46,006 nucleotides of DNA from positions 1-46,006 of the forward strand of contig CANRGG010000014.1 of NCBI GenBank assembly GCA_947630115.1. Direction: 5' to 3'. The stretch is from an uncultured Clostridia bacterium. Its GTDB lineage: Bacteria > Bacillota > Clostridia > Christensenellales > Borkfalkiaceae. Each line of letters starts with the position of its first letter. Position 1 is the first letter of the stretch. The position numbers and the translations under genes are program-made. Of the stretch, positions 40,201 through 46,006 are shown in pieces. The notes under the pieces were generated by a model. That model did no database searches. It worked only from the letters and a program-made list of their open reading frames with translations, and was not told the DNA's origin.

Positions 40201-41716
40201 CATCGCCTGCACCGTGAAAGAGCTGAACGACTTCTATATCAAGACGGAGGGGACTTCCCTTGCCGCCGAGGAGAAGGACGAAGAAAACACCACCGTGTGG
40301 AGGAAAGTTACGAATTCCAACACCCACCGCTATGCCTACAACAACAACATGATCAGCGCGGTTCCCACTTTAGACTCTGCCGACAGCTACCAGCTCGGCT
40401 ACAGGGAATATCGGATCGATACCGACAAGAACGGACAAAGTATCTATGATGAGAACGGGAACTTGAAAGAAGGGATGAAGAGCGAATACTATACGGTTGG
40501 CGGAAACAACGGCAATAACCATGACCTTTGGACGAATCAGATCAATCTCTCCGCCTATCCGTTCCCGATCCAAAGCCACTTTGCCGACTTCTACGGCGAC
40601 TGGATCAAGCGCTATGTCCGCTACGACAGCGGCTATAAGGAGAACGGAAATACCTATATTATCATCAATGAAGAAGATTCTAACCGTAGTAATCTAGACA
40701 AGATCGGAAAGGTCTTACTTCCCGCCCGTGACGAAGGGGAGAACGAGACTTCGACGACGAATGCGGCTACAAATAACGGCTACACCTTCCACGGATATTA
40801 CTATCTTTGCTATTTCTTGGCCGCCGGCGCCACCAACAACCATGTCGACCCCGGCGCCATTGCAACACATTCGCTCACCTATGATCACCAATCGAAAATT
40901 GTTTTGAGCACGGAGGGGGAGAAGAAGGTCGCGCAAACCAATCTTCCGTCCAACTCGGACTGGGGCACTGCCGTTACGGGAACGTTCAATCCCGAGCTTC
41001 TCTACCGCGAGGTGAAGGACGTAACGCCGACGACGACGCCCAAGACGGCCGCCGAATGGTTCCTTGCGGAAGCGAATGAAGGAAACGAGGAAGAAAAGAA
41101 AGAGACAAAGGTCTACGAGCACGGCACCTACGGCGCAACCGGCGTGAGTACGGAGGGAGAAAATCTCGTCTTTACCGACGTGCTGTTCTTCTCCAAAGAC
41201 TATGACCCCGTCAAGGGAATCACCGGCTTGAAAATCAAAACAAATAAGGAAATGAAGACGACGGAAACGATCAGCGCTTTCCTTGCGGCGGCGGACGGCG
41301 GGGAAGTGAAGCAACCGGATTATGAAAACTACAGCTATTCCAACGGCGAGATCTATTGGGACTATCGCGGGTTCTACGTTATGGCGCTCTTCAACGACGA
41401 AAGTCATGGGCAGGGCTACGCCTACACGATCTTCTATCTTGTAGACAGTACGGAATTCGCTTCTTCGTCCACCCTCGTCTCCGAAGAGCCTTCGGAGGAC
41501 GGCATCATCAATGCATTAAGAAAGGGCTATGTGGAGAAGCCTTACGGAAATAATGAACTTGTCTTCTACTATGTCGATGTTGACTTCGACCTCTTGATAG
41601 AGAAGGAGAAAGAACAAGTGAAAAGACAGAATTTCACATTCGACGCGAAGGGCGAGGGCGTCACCCCGCAGTGGGATAGCCAAAATAACTGTATCGTCGT
41701 CAAGGGGAATTCATAA
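37235..41716 (+). CDS. Giant prepilin-type surface protein with GLUG-like repeats
   Basis: A 1493-residue protein that begins as a type IV prepilin. A 13-residue basic leader ends in Gly13, the prepilin peptidase site; MTLVE follows with Glu at +5, then the hydrophobic assembly helix (VLIVVALMAILLGLAMP). Ordinary pilins are 120-200 residues long. Here a very large ectodomain follows. Residues about 750-920 contain GLUG-like beta-helix turns (GGICAGGICGIAIG, VYGGGLCGITMG, YSGGLVGRVI, VGGGLIAK). Long acidic and polar linkers flank them. It leads an operon with three more pilin-like genes. It may be a pilus-tip or surface adhesin displayed by a pseudopilus (inference). The start follows a GGGGG stretch; ATG 37220 is the alternative. 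Confidence 0.85.
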   Translation: MKNFKKNPKKRRGMTLVEVLIVVALMAILLGLAMPDLISQARRIKHAELDNNARAVAVAVQSRLYGLRNSANDDYKSFNTVGSQEIEEQLSNADGQPIEDEVRWAANFAAIVKSDEGEEGGGKVEPTEEEEKAAKAQAEIAKQLVFSGALTELDLLEKGKILIVYKPATGDIVYAFYSESEFDVETILTLIETQTLDEETLFELEIGYYFGVDAPDPLMNDSLPRVSLNFSYDDEMILEILIAKPKEMFENTPLAIEIFISNDQQRNQKMLIYSEGLFASDKVILNGSDATSKATSDTTIKKDKPLCFANMPKEKKTVTIKGETKEKETGRYHLRFAIDSLVVTHVYDQIRPYLLHNSNPYAQNGTVAAASFTPGTIEKDKLGVSVAQELLYPRNEFSTWMGQSNFSVGNNEVGKGNLFTQEWISRMKKENGGTGTETDDSKYQIQPIPIDGQMSLSVELHALKQSDGTNAVAEDGETTDEFGIVKKDGIRVFDDASIAPAKATSLSANPYFRQINLHEHTAWLGSIRELSNLTYLFNTTNGFTNARLWSNIEGDQFYDKLESLRKFVFTVNGTEGTNNKYGQLDYTDYTGGSGQKKDINLNSNDWAQWANREQVNVTQMKCTKDGFVLDGANPYYKPGSSGKDVPPRFLIRNIGLGASGSPWISAGLFSVIKNGTFKNLEVVNALSYMNVYERNFLGSDSDSDVKISGTNRLGSEGINGFAGTLCAFAVDCKFENVYVYNDSSKLTMRNSSIIRIGGICAGGICGIAIGSGNSGKNGSTGASEFTNCLASTRIIANIEGNGQTCVYGGGLCGITMGNVKISGCYAAGQIGAYYSGGLVGRVISNGKWDYGKDPTDSENKKELSGELKDNKFTTVIKDSFAAGQIYRFTRVGGGLIAKNDYTSGGGNASKPVSGCYAAVWYEAVPPVVFGTFKGDTQNRYVYQTAVNVPITSYVEAAFTFTGKENDLFQLGKNPSKQITNGEGEAAYNGIACTVKELNDFYIKTEGTSLAAEEKDEENTTVWRKVTNSNTHRYAYNNNMISAVPTLDSADSYQLGYREYRIDTDKNGQSIYDENGNLKEGMKSEYYTVGGNNGNNHDLWTNQINLSAYPFPIQSHFADFYGDWIKRYVRYDSGYKENGNTYIIINEEDSNRSNLDKIGKVLLPARDEGENETSTTNAATNNGYTFHGYYYLCYFLAAGATNNHVDPGAIATHSLTYDHQSKIVLSTEGEKKVAQTNLPSNSDWGTAVTGTFNPELLYREVKDVTPTTTPKTAAEWFLAEANEGNEEEKKETKVYEHGTYGATGVSTEGENLVFTDVLFFSKDYDPVKGITGLKIKTNKEMKTTETISAFLAAADGGEVKQPDYENYSYSNGEIYWDYRGFYVMALFNDESHGQGYAYTIFYLVDSTEFASSSTLVSEEPSEDGIINALRKGYVEKPYGNNELVFYYVDVDFDLLIEKEKEQVKRQNFTFDAKGEGVTPQWDSQNNCIVVKGNS

Positions 41717-41731
41717 AAAGGGAGGAGAGAG

Positions 41732-42484
41732 ATGTTGAATTTACGGAAACCCAAGAGAATGCGGCGGGGGGCTTCGGTCCTCATCGCGTTGTTGATCTTT
41801 TTCCTTGCGCTGCTCTCGGGCGCGCTGGCGCTCTCCATGGCGGCGTCGAACAGTGGGCGTATCACCCATAACCGCGACGATCAGCAGGCGTACCTCTCCG
41901 TCGCTTCGGCGGCAAAGCTGATTTTAAGCGAGCTCGATGGGATAAAATTCGTCATTGTGTTCAGCAATGAGGACGCGGCCACGGGCGAAGCGGGCGCCAA
42001 CCACTACACCATGAAAAATTATAAGGAAACCGACTCCAAGGTGAAAAAGGACAACAATGAAGAGGAAGACGGCCTGTTCGGCAAGAATAACGCCTCGGCG
42101 CTCATGCGCCACTGCGCCCGCCTTGCCTGCGGCGAGACGCAGGGGCTCGAAAACAACATCAAATTTACGCTGACGCTGGATGACTCTTCCGAAACAGTCC
42201 AAGTGGAGCTCGAGACGGATAGCAATGCCGACTTGCTCTTTACGCTCTATTACGACGGGAAGGGCAAAAGCAACTATCAAACCCTCATGAAGGTCCCCGG
42301 AAAATCGAGCGGTATCTTCTACAATGGCAAGGAAGAGGCGATCGGCGAAGGCGAGCCCGTTGAAGCCAGAGCTTCTGAGCCCAGCGAGGACACGGGATAC
42401 GCCCATATGACCTTTCATTGGGAGCCGGAAAACGCGACCTATGAGGCCGTAACGGAGGAGGAGACGGAAGATGAAGCTGCTTAA
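41732..42484 (+). CDS. PilX-like minor pilin
   Basis: A 250-residue protein with a basic leader ending in Gly13 (RRGASVLIALLIFFLALL) and a hydrophobic N-terminal helix. It lacks the Glu at +5 but matches the PilX-like minor pilin pattern. The ectodomain starts ASNSGRITHNRDDQQAYLSVASAAKLIL, again as in PilX-type proteins, and ends in a strongly acidic tail (EAVTEEETEDEAA). The ATG at 41732 has GGGAGGAGAG. It lies 15 bases after the giant prepilin and overlaps the next gene by 14 bases. PilX-like proteins commonly sit in a tip-priming complex with other minor pilins. Confidence 0.72.
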   Translation: MLNLRKPKRMRRGASVLIALLIFFLALLSGALALSMAASNSGRITHNRDDQQAYLSVASAAKLILSELDGIKFVIVFSNEDAATGEAGANHYTMKNYKETDSKVKKDNNEEEDGLFGKNNASALMRHCARLACGETQGLENNIKFTLTLDDSSETVQVELETDSNADLLFTLYYDGKGKSNYQTLMKVPGKSSGIFYNGKEEAIGEGEPVEARASEPSEDTGYAHMTFHWEPENATYEAVTEEETEDEAA

Positions 42485-42842
42485 AAAATGCAAGGCAAAG
42501 CGGGGGGAGACCCTTGTGGAAATTTTGGTTGCGATCCTCATCATCGCGCTCGCTTCGGGGCTGTTTGCCTCGATGTATATGGCGGCGATGAACTTAAACC
42601 TTGCAGCCCGCAAGGACGACGACAATTTTTATAAGGCCGTGACCGAACTCGAACAAATGGTGGACGACGGCACGGGCACAGCCGCGGAAGGGGATCATAA
42701 GATAAAATTTAAGATTACGCCCGAAACGGGTTCCGACCCGGGTGAAGGGGAACCTGCCAAAGGCGGCAGCGGAGACATTCAGGTGGATGTTTACACGCAG
42801 GACGGCATGAGCGTTTACAAACAAGGGGGATTGAGGCCGTGA
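42471..42842 (+). CDS. Minor pseudopilin (PilV-like)
   Basis: A 123-residue prepilin. The leader MKLLKKCKAKRG is cleaved before ETLVE, with Glu at +5, and the helix ILVAILIIALASGLFASMYM follows. The small ectodomain is charged and ends after QDGMSVYKQGGLRP. It overlaps both neighbours (14 bases with the PilX-like gene, 4 bases, GTGA, with the next), so the four genes form a tightly coupled operon. The +1 residue is Glu rather than the usual Phe or Met. Confidence 0.8.
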   Translation: MKLLKKCKAKRGETLVEILVAILIIALASGLFASMYMAAMNLNLAARKDDDNFYKAVTELEQMVDDGTGTAAEGDHKIKFKITPETGSDPGEGEPAKGGSGDIQVDVYTQDGMSVYKQGGLRP

Positions 42843-43441
42843 AGAGAAATCGGATAAGGCGCGGGTTCACGCTTGCGGAAATGCTGATTGCGGTGCTGCT
42901 CTTGGGGTTTGTGTCCGCCATGGTCGCCGTGATGACGACGGCGATCTTGAGTTCGACCAACGCCATGGCGGAGACGGCGCAGGCGGAAGTTTTGGGCAGC
43001 GAAATTTTGGAAAATCTTGCAAGGGAGCTTCGTTTCGGGCACAATATTTCGGTTTTGAAAGAGACGAAAGAGGACGGCACGTTAAAGACGGAAGAGGTTC
43101 CCGAGGGAATAGAGGGCGTTCGGGTGACGTATCTTCGCTCCGCGGACGACGAGCACACCCGCTATACCCTGTACCTCGGCACGGAAGCGGACGGGCACCC
43201 GGGCAAGATCGTCGCGCAATATTATGAAAAGGGGTTCGAATCGAGGGATCTGCTCTTCGGCGGCGTGTCGTACGGGGAAAACCTTTCCGTCTCCGAGCTT
43301 AAATTCAAGAAAGAAGATAAAAAGGTTACGATCTCCATTCAAATCGTCTATGGCGAAAACGAGCTCTACAACGGAAACATCTCGGTCTCCCCGCTCAACG
43401 CTTTCAAAGAGGAAACCAAATCAGAAGAAACCCAATCATAA
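42839..43441 (+). CDS. Minor pseudopilin (PilW/GspJ-like)
   Basis: A 200-residue prepilin starting at GTG 42839, which overlaps the previous stop. The leader ends RIRRG before FTLAE (Glu at +5). The helix MLIAVLLLGFVSAMVAVMTT and an ectodomain with ETAQAEVLGSEILENLARELRFG follow, the shape of PilW/GspJ-type minor pilins. The C-terminus is polar (FKEETKSEETQS). A terminator follows at 43480. No assembly ATPase, platform protein or prepilin peptidase is within the window, so the apparatus must be encoded elsewhere if used. Confidence 0.8.
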   Translation: MKRNRIRRGFTLAEMLIAVLLLGFVSAMVAVMTTAILSSTNAMAETAQAEVLGSEILENLARELRFGHNISVLKETKEDGTLKTEEVPEGIEGVRVTYLRSADDEHTRYTLYLGTEADGHPGKIVAQYYEKGFESRDLLFGGVSYGENLSVSELKFKKEDKKVTISIQIVYGENELYNGNISVSPLNAFKEETKSEETQS

Positions 43442-43479
43442 GAAAAATCGATAGTTGTTTTGTGAAACTTAAAAATTTG

Positions 43480-43512
43480 AAAAAGCTCGCTTAACAAAAA
43501 AGCGAGCTTTTT
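43480..43512 (+). terminator. Terminator of the pseudopilin operon
   Basis: AAAAAGCTCGCTT (43480-43492) pairs with AAGCGAGCTTTTT (43500-43512), with a 7-base loop. The T-rich arm itself supplies the U-tract. Confidence 0.85.
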
Positions 43513-43647
43513 GTTTCACATTTGAACGATGGGCGGCGCAGAACGAAACCGTCAACAGGAGCGCATAGAATTTTTTCCAAGAAATGTCACAAATCAAGTT
43601 TCTGAATTGTTATATATATGAAAGCTTTCGAAGGGAGAGAAAGTGAA

Positions 43648-44112
43648 ATGAACGACATGATCGATTCCCTTTTTTTCTCTATAGTAGAACAATACGGCGA
43701 TATGCTCTATCGTTTTGCCTTTCACTATGTAAAAAATCGGGCGGATGCGGAAGATATCGTTCAGGAAGTACTCCTTACTTACTTGATGCATTCTCATCCC
43801 GAAAAAGAAAAACTGAAAGGTTGGCTTTTGAAAGTCACGAAAAATAAATGCCTGAATCTTATTAAAAAACAAAAAAGAGTTGTTTATAAAGAGTTCGAAG
43901 GCGATCATACGGAAATTCCCATGGATCATGGGCTTTTTGAAGCATTGCAAGCGCTCTCTCCCCTTGATCGAGAAATCGTATACCTTTTTTACCAAGAAGG
44001 ATATTCCTCGAAAGAAATCGGGAAGCTTGTAAGAAAAAGTGATGCTGCCGTCCGCAAGCACTTGGAACGTGCAAAAAAACAATTAAAAGGCTATTTGGAG
44101 GAAAATCAATGA
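43648..44112 (+). CDS. ECF-type RNA polymerase sigma factor
   Basis: A 154-residue alternative sigma factor. Region 2 is seen in YRFAFHYVKNRADAEDIVQEVLLTYL, the core-binding and -10 recognition part. Region 4 is seen in LSPLDREIVYLFYQEGYSSKEIG with AAVRKHLERAKKQLKG, the -35-binding helix-turn-helix. I chose the ATG at 43648, preceded by GGGAGAG; the ATG at 43618 has only a TATATA box in front of it. The gene overlaps its downstream partner by 4 bases (ATGA), the normal arrangement for sigma and anti-sigma. It is AT-richer than the pilin genes, suggesting separate origin. Confidence 0.9.
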   Translation: MNDMIDSLFFSIVEQYGDMLYRFAFHYVKNRADAEDIVQEVLLTYLMHSHPEKEKLKGWLLKVTKNKCLNLIKKQKRVVYKEFEGDHTEIPMDHGLFEALQALSPLDREIVYLFYQEGYSSKEIGKLVRKSDAAVRKHLERAKKQLKGYLEENQ

Positions 44113-44957
44113 ACGCATATCAAACGATCATGAACAATCTTTCTTTGAGTGAAGCCGCAAAGCTGCGCATATCTCGAAGTCTACAATCAGAATGGGATAA
44201 GGAACGCGCTCAAAATTCTTTCCCAAGAACCCTAAAAATCGGTGTCTCCATCGCAATGGCTTCCATTGTCGCTATCCTTTCCGTAGCGATTCCTTTCGGA
44301 ATTAAAGATGCAAACGATGAACATTCACGTTTAGCAATATCGATTATAGGGATCGATACGCTATACAGCGATGATAACGGGACCTTTTGTTGGCGAGAAA
44401 TGGCTTATGCCAAAACTATTTTTACTGGGGATACTTTGTATGAAAGCTCGCGCGCAGGGTTTTTGATTGTAAAGGCCGAGTTCGATTTTGCGTCCTATAG
44501 CTTACGGGAATTCGGAATTATGCTTCATGAGGGCGGCCCGGAGTTTCCGCAGAAAAATGATCAGTTCATGAGATATTATATCTACTGTATAAATTATTAT
44601 AAAAACGAAGAAGGGACGCATGAATGTAAGGTAAAAGAAAACGGAGATTTAAACCTCGATATAACGAAGGCAATCAGCACGGATCTTCATATATTTGAGG
44701 ATCCGGGAGAGGTTCACGGAACCGCGTTCTTATGTGTTGAGGTAGACGACTTTGTGTACGATTACTTATCGTATATGCATGACATGGAAGTTGCAGGGGG
44801 AGAAATTCAGGGCGTTGTACAAATACCAGATTATCAAGATATAATTTTAACATTAAATAATATATGGTCTCCGAACAAGTTTCCGGGAGTCCGTACCATA
44901 ACGAGAATCGGATGCTCATTTGCGGAAGTAAATTTTTATAATTCCTATGAGATATGA
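44109..44957 (+). CDS. Putative membrane anti-sigma factor
   Basis: A 282-residue protein translated from the end of the sigma gene. The N-terminal 40 residues are cytoplasmic and helical (LSLSEAAKLRISRSLQSEWDKE). One membrane segment follows (KIGVSIAMASIVAILSVAIPFGI, about residues 43-65), and the rest is probably extracellular, with no domain I recognise. The position and topology make it the partner that holds the ECF factor inactive until an outside signal. The DUF4179/RsiV-like group is the closest architectural parallel, but I could not confirm membership. Confidence 0.7.
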   Translation: MNAYQTIMNNLSLSEAAKLRISRSLQSEWDKERAQNSFPRTLKIGVSIAMASIVAILSVAIPFGIKDANDEHSRLAISIIGIDTLYSDDNGTFCWREMAYAKTIFTGDTLYESSRAGFLIVKAEFDFASYSLREFGIMLHEGGPEFPQKNDQFMRYYIYCINYYKNEEGTHECKVKENGDLNLDITKAISTDLHIFEDPGEVHGTAFLCVEVDDFVYDYLSYMHDMEVAGGEIQGVVQIPDYQDIILTLNNIWSPNKFPGVRTITRIGCSFAEVNFYNSYEI

Positions 44958-45054
44958 AACGAAAGTTCATGATTTGCGGCATATAAATGCAGATCTTTTG
45001 GGAACATCGCATGTAAATCTTCTCCAAATCTTCTCCAAATCACATAGAAAATGC

Positions 45055-45083
45055 TTGCTTTTTTCGTGAGATTGCGGTAAAAT
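45055..45083 (+). promoter_or_regulatory. Promoter of tRNA-Ser
   Basis: TTGCTT (45055-45060), 17 bases, TAAAAT (45078-45083). Transcription would start about 8 bases before the mature tRNA. Confidence 0.7.
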
Positions 45084-45097
45084 GAACCTGTTTGCAA

Positions 45098-45187
45098 GCA
45101 GAAATGGCGGAGTGGTTGAACGCGCACGATTCGAAATCGTGTTATGCAGGAATGTATACGGGGGTTCGAATCCCTCTTTCTGCGCCA
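45098..45187 (+). tRNA. tRNA-Ser (anticodon CGA)
   Basis: A complete 90-base tRNA. The acceptor stem GCAGAAA pairs with TTTCTGC, with discriminator G and encoded CCA. The anticodon stem-loop is CACGA-TTCGAAA-TCGTG with anticodon CGA, which reads UCG. A long variable arm typical of serine tRNAs (TTATGCAGGAATGTATAC) and the T-arm GGGGG-TTCGAAT-CCCTC follow. Confidence 0.95.
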
Positions 45188-45191
45188 AATG

Positions 45192-45230
45192 AAACCTAAA
45201 TTGAACTAATTGGTTCGGTTTGGGTTTTTC
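45192..45230 (+). terminator. Terminator of tRNA-Ser
   Basis: AAACCTAAATTGAAC (45192-45206) pairs fully, counting G-U pairs, with GTTCGGTTTGGGTTT (45213-45227), followed by TTCTTTTACTTTC. Confidence 0.85.
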
Positions 45231-45337
45231 TTTTACTTTCGAAGGACAGAAAGGGCGGCGGTTTATGCCGCGAAAGGCTCTTGAAGACGTACGGTAGGGC
45301 TGTTTGCCAAAGGCAAGAAATAAGCCCCACAGATAAG

Positions 45338-45368
45338 CCCCACAAAAATACTTCGTCTTTTTGTGGGG
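45338..45368. repeat. 11-bp inverted repeat with flanking direct repeat
   Basis: CCCCACAAAAA (45338-45348) and TTTTTGTGGGG (45358-45368). The left arm is part of a direct repeat (ATAAGCCCCACA twice, from about 45320). It may be a terminator or a relic of a mobile element end. Confidence 0.5.
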
Positions 45369-45432
45369 ACCCTATTAAGCGCGATAAACGCTCTTAATTG
45401 CGTTGCCGCTCTATGGCGGTATTCTTCCTATT

Positions 45433-45774
45433 TCAGCCGTGAATACTCTTCTGCGCGGGGAGAGCGAAGCGGCGCGGGGCGCGGCGGGTATCCGTTGCGT
45501 CGGCAGGGCCACCGCAACCCGTCGGCGAGACCACGCCTCCTGTCACGGCACAGTTCACAGCCCACAGGGCTGTTGAACAGAAATTTGCCGTTCCACCCCA
45601 ATCCCAACGGGACGAACGGGTAGAGGCGGATGCCGTGAACGCGGCTCGCTGTTCCTTTTCGCGTTCCGCTTTCATTTCTTCTTCGATTTCCCGCAGACGG
45701 TTATGATAGCTTTCTGTCGTGGGGAGAAAAGTATTCGTAATCGAGGAGAACAGTCCGCCCATAATGCCGCGCAC
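45433..45774 (-). pseudogene. Degenerate region with a possible gene remnant
   Basis: A minus-strand frame of 113 codons starts with a protein-like helical stretch (SYHNRLREIEEEMKAEREKE) and then runs into the repeat core and low-complexity sequence. I see no ribosome binding site or recognised domain. The rest of the window from 45188 to 46006 holds no supported gene. I read it as decayed sequence around a tRNA locus; the tail after 45775 is AT-rich and featureless to me. Confidence 0.3.
45553..45583 (-). repeat. Diverged copy of the repeat core hairpin
   Basis: On the minus strand this reads TTTCTGTTCAACAGCCC then TGTGGGCTGTGAAC, the same core as in the three 326-bp units at 14.6-15.3 kb. 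The surrounding sequence is otherwise little alike. Confidence 0.75.
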
Positions 45775-46006
45775 CTTCCGCGCCGAGAACGTCGCTGTTT
45801 CATTAACCCTTCAATAAGAAGGACGATTTTTGGGCAAAAACGTAGGGAGTGAACACGAAAAATTTTTTCGCTGTTATGCCCGAGGATTTTCCGCAAAAGA
45901 AAGTGGGCAAAAAGCGGTACGATTTTCGCAAAAAAGGGAAGCAGGGTTAAATGTTCTTGGGGACACAAATGCAATTATTAATATTAATGCAATCAGCAAG
46001 TTCAAT

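Noticed and set aside
45363-45623. Plus-strand 86-codon frame after tRNA-Ser
   Set aside because: It has low-complexity Arg/Ser/Gly composition, runs across the inverse repeat core and has no ribosome binding site.

Overview
The window is chromosomal DNA of a Gram-positive-type bacterium, most likely a G+C-rich, uncultured-type member of the Clostridia (Bacillota). The evidence is a spoVAC gene, an archaeal/eukaryote-type prolyl-tRNA synthetase next to asnS, lipoproteins and SH3-like envelope proteins without outer-membrane genes, a DUF368 flippase, a YugP-type protease, AGGAGG-type ribosome binding sites and hairpin-plus-T terminators. I cannot name a genus from sequence alone.

Layout. 1-5.4 kb: end of a sensor histidine kinase, an AT-rich Mrr-like nuclease behind a tiny leaderless ORF, then der-plsY and a DUF368 lipid-carrier flippase gene. 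5.4-16.3 kb: housekeeping genes (transketolase and a phosphohexomutase on the minus strand, two tandem DegV fatty-acid-binding proteins, a small membrane protein, proS-asnS), a 1 kb block of three 326-bp repeats, and a nucleoside-hydrolase-like gene. 16.5-20.5 kb: two minus-strand membrane-anchored SH3-like/beta-propeller surface proteins interleaved with a plus-strand phage-type regulator.

20.5-28.2 kb: an intact, compact podovirus-type head and DNA-packaging cassette (terminase, small protein, portal, scaffold, capsid, connector, gp10-like stabiliser, one unknown) closed by a strong terminator. I see no integrase, replication, tail-fibre or lysis gene within the window. This is the most striking part and a candidate domesticated capsid or gene-transfer-agent-like system.

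28.3-36 kb: a lipoprotein with heptapeptide repeats and a glycosidase-like domain, spoVAC behind a possible sigma-G promoter, a DUF1858 protein, a YugP-type protease, an Mrp/Nbp35 ATPase, a DUF1508 membrane protein and two FAD-dependent dehydrogenases. 36-43.5 kb: a coiled-coil lipoprotein and a four-gene pseudopilin operon led by a giant 1493-residue prepilin with GLUG-like repeats. 43.6-46 kb: an AT-rich ECF sigma/anti-sigma pair, tRNA-Ser(CGA) and a degenerate tail with a diverged copy of the repeat core.

A window-wide feature is that many promoters place the -10 box only 5-9 bases before the start codon with no usable Shine-Dalgarno. This predicts a class of leaderless mRNAs alongside ordinary SD-led genes.
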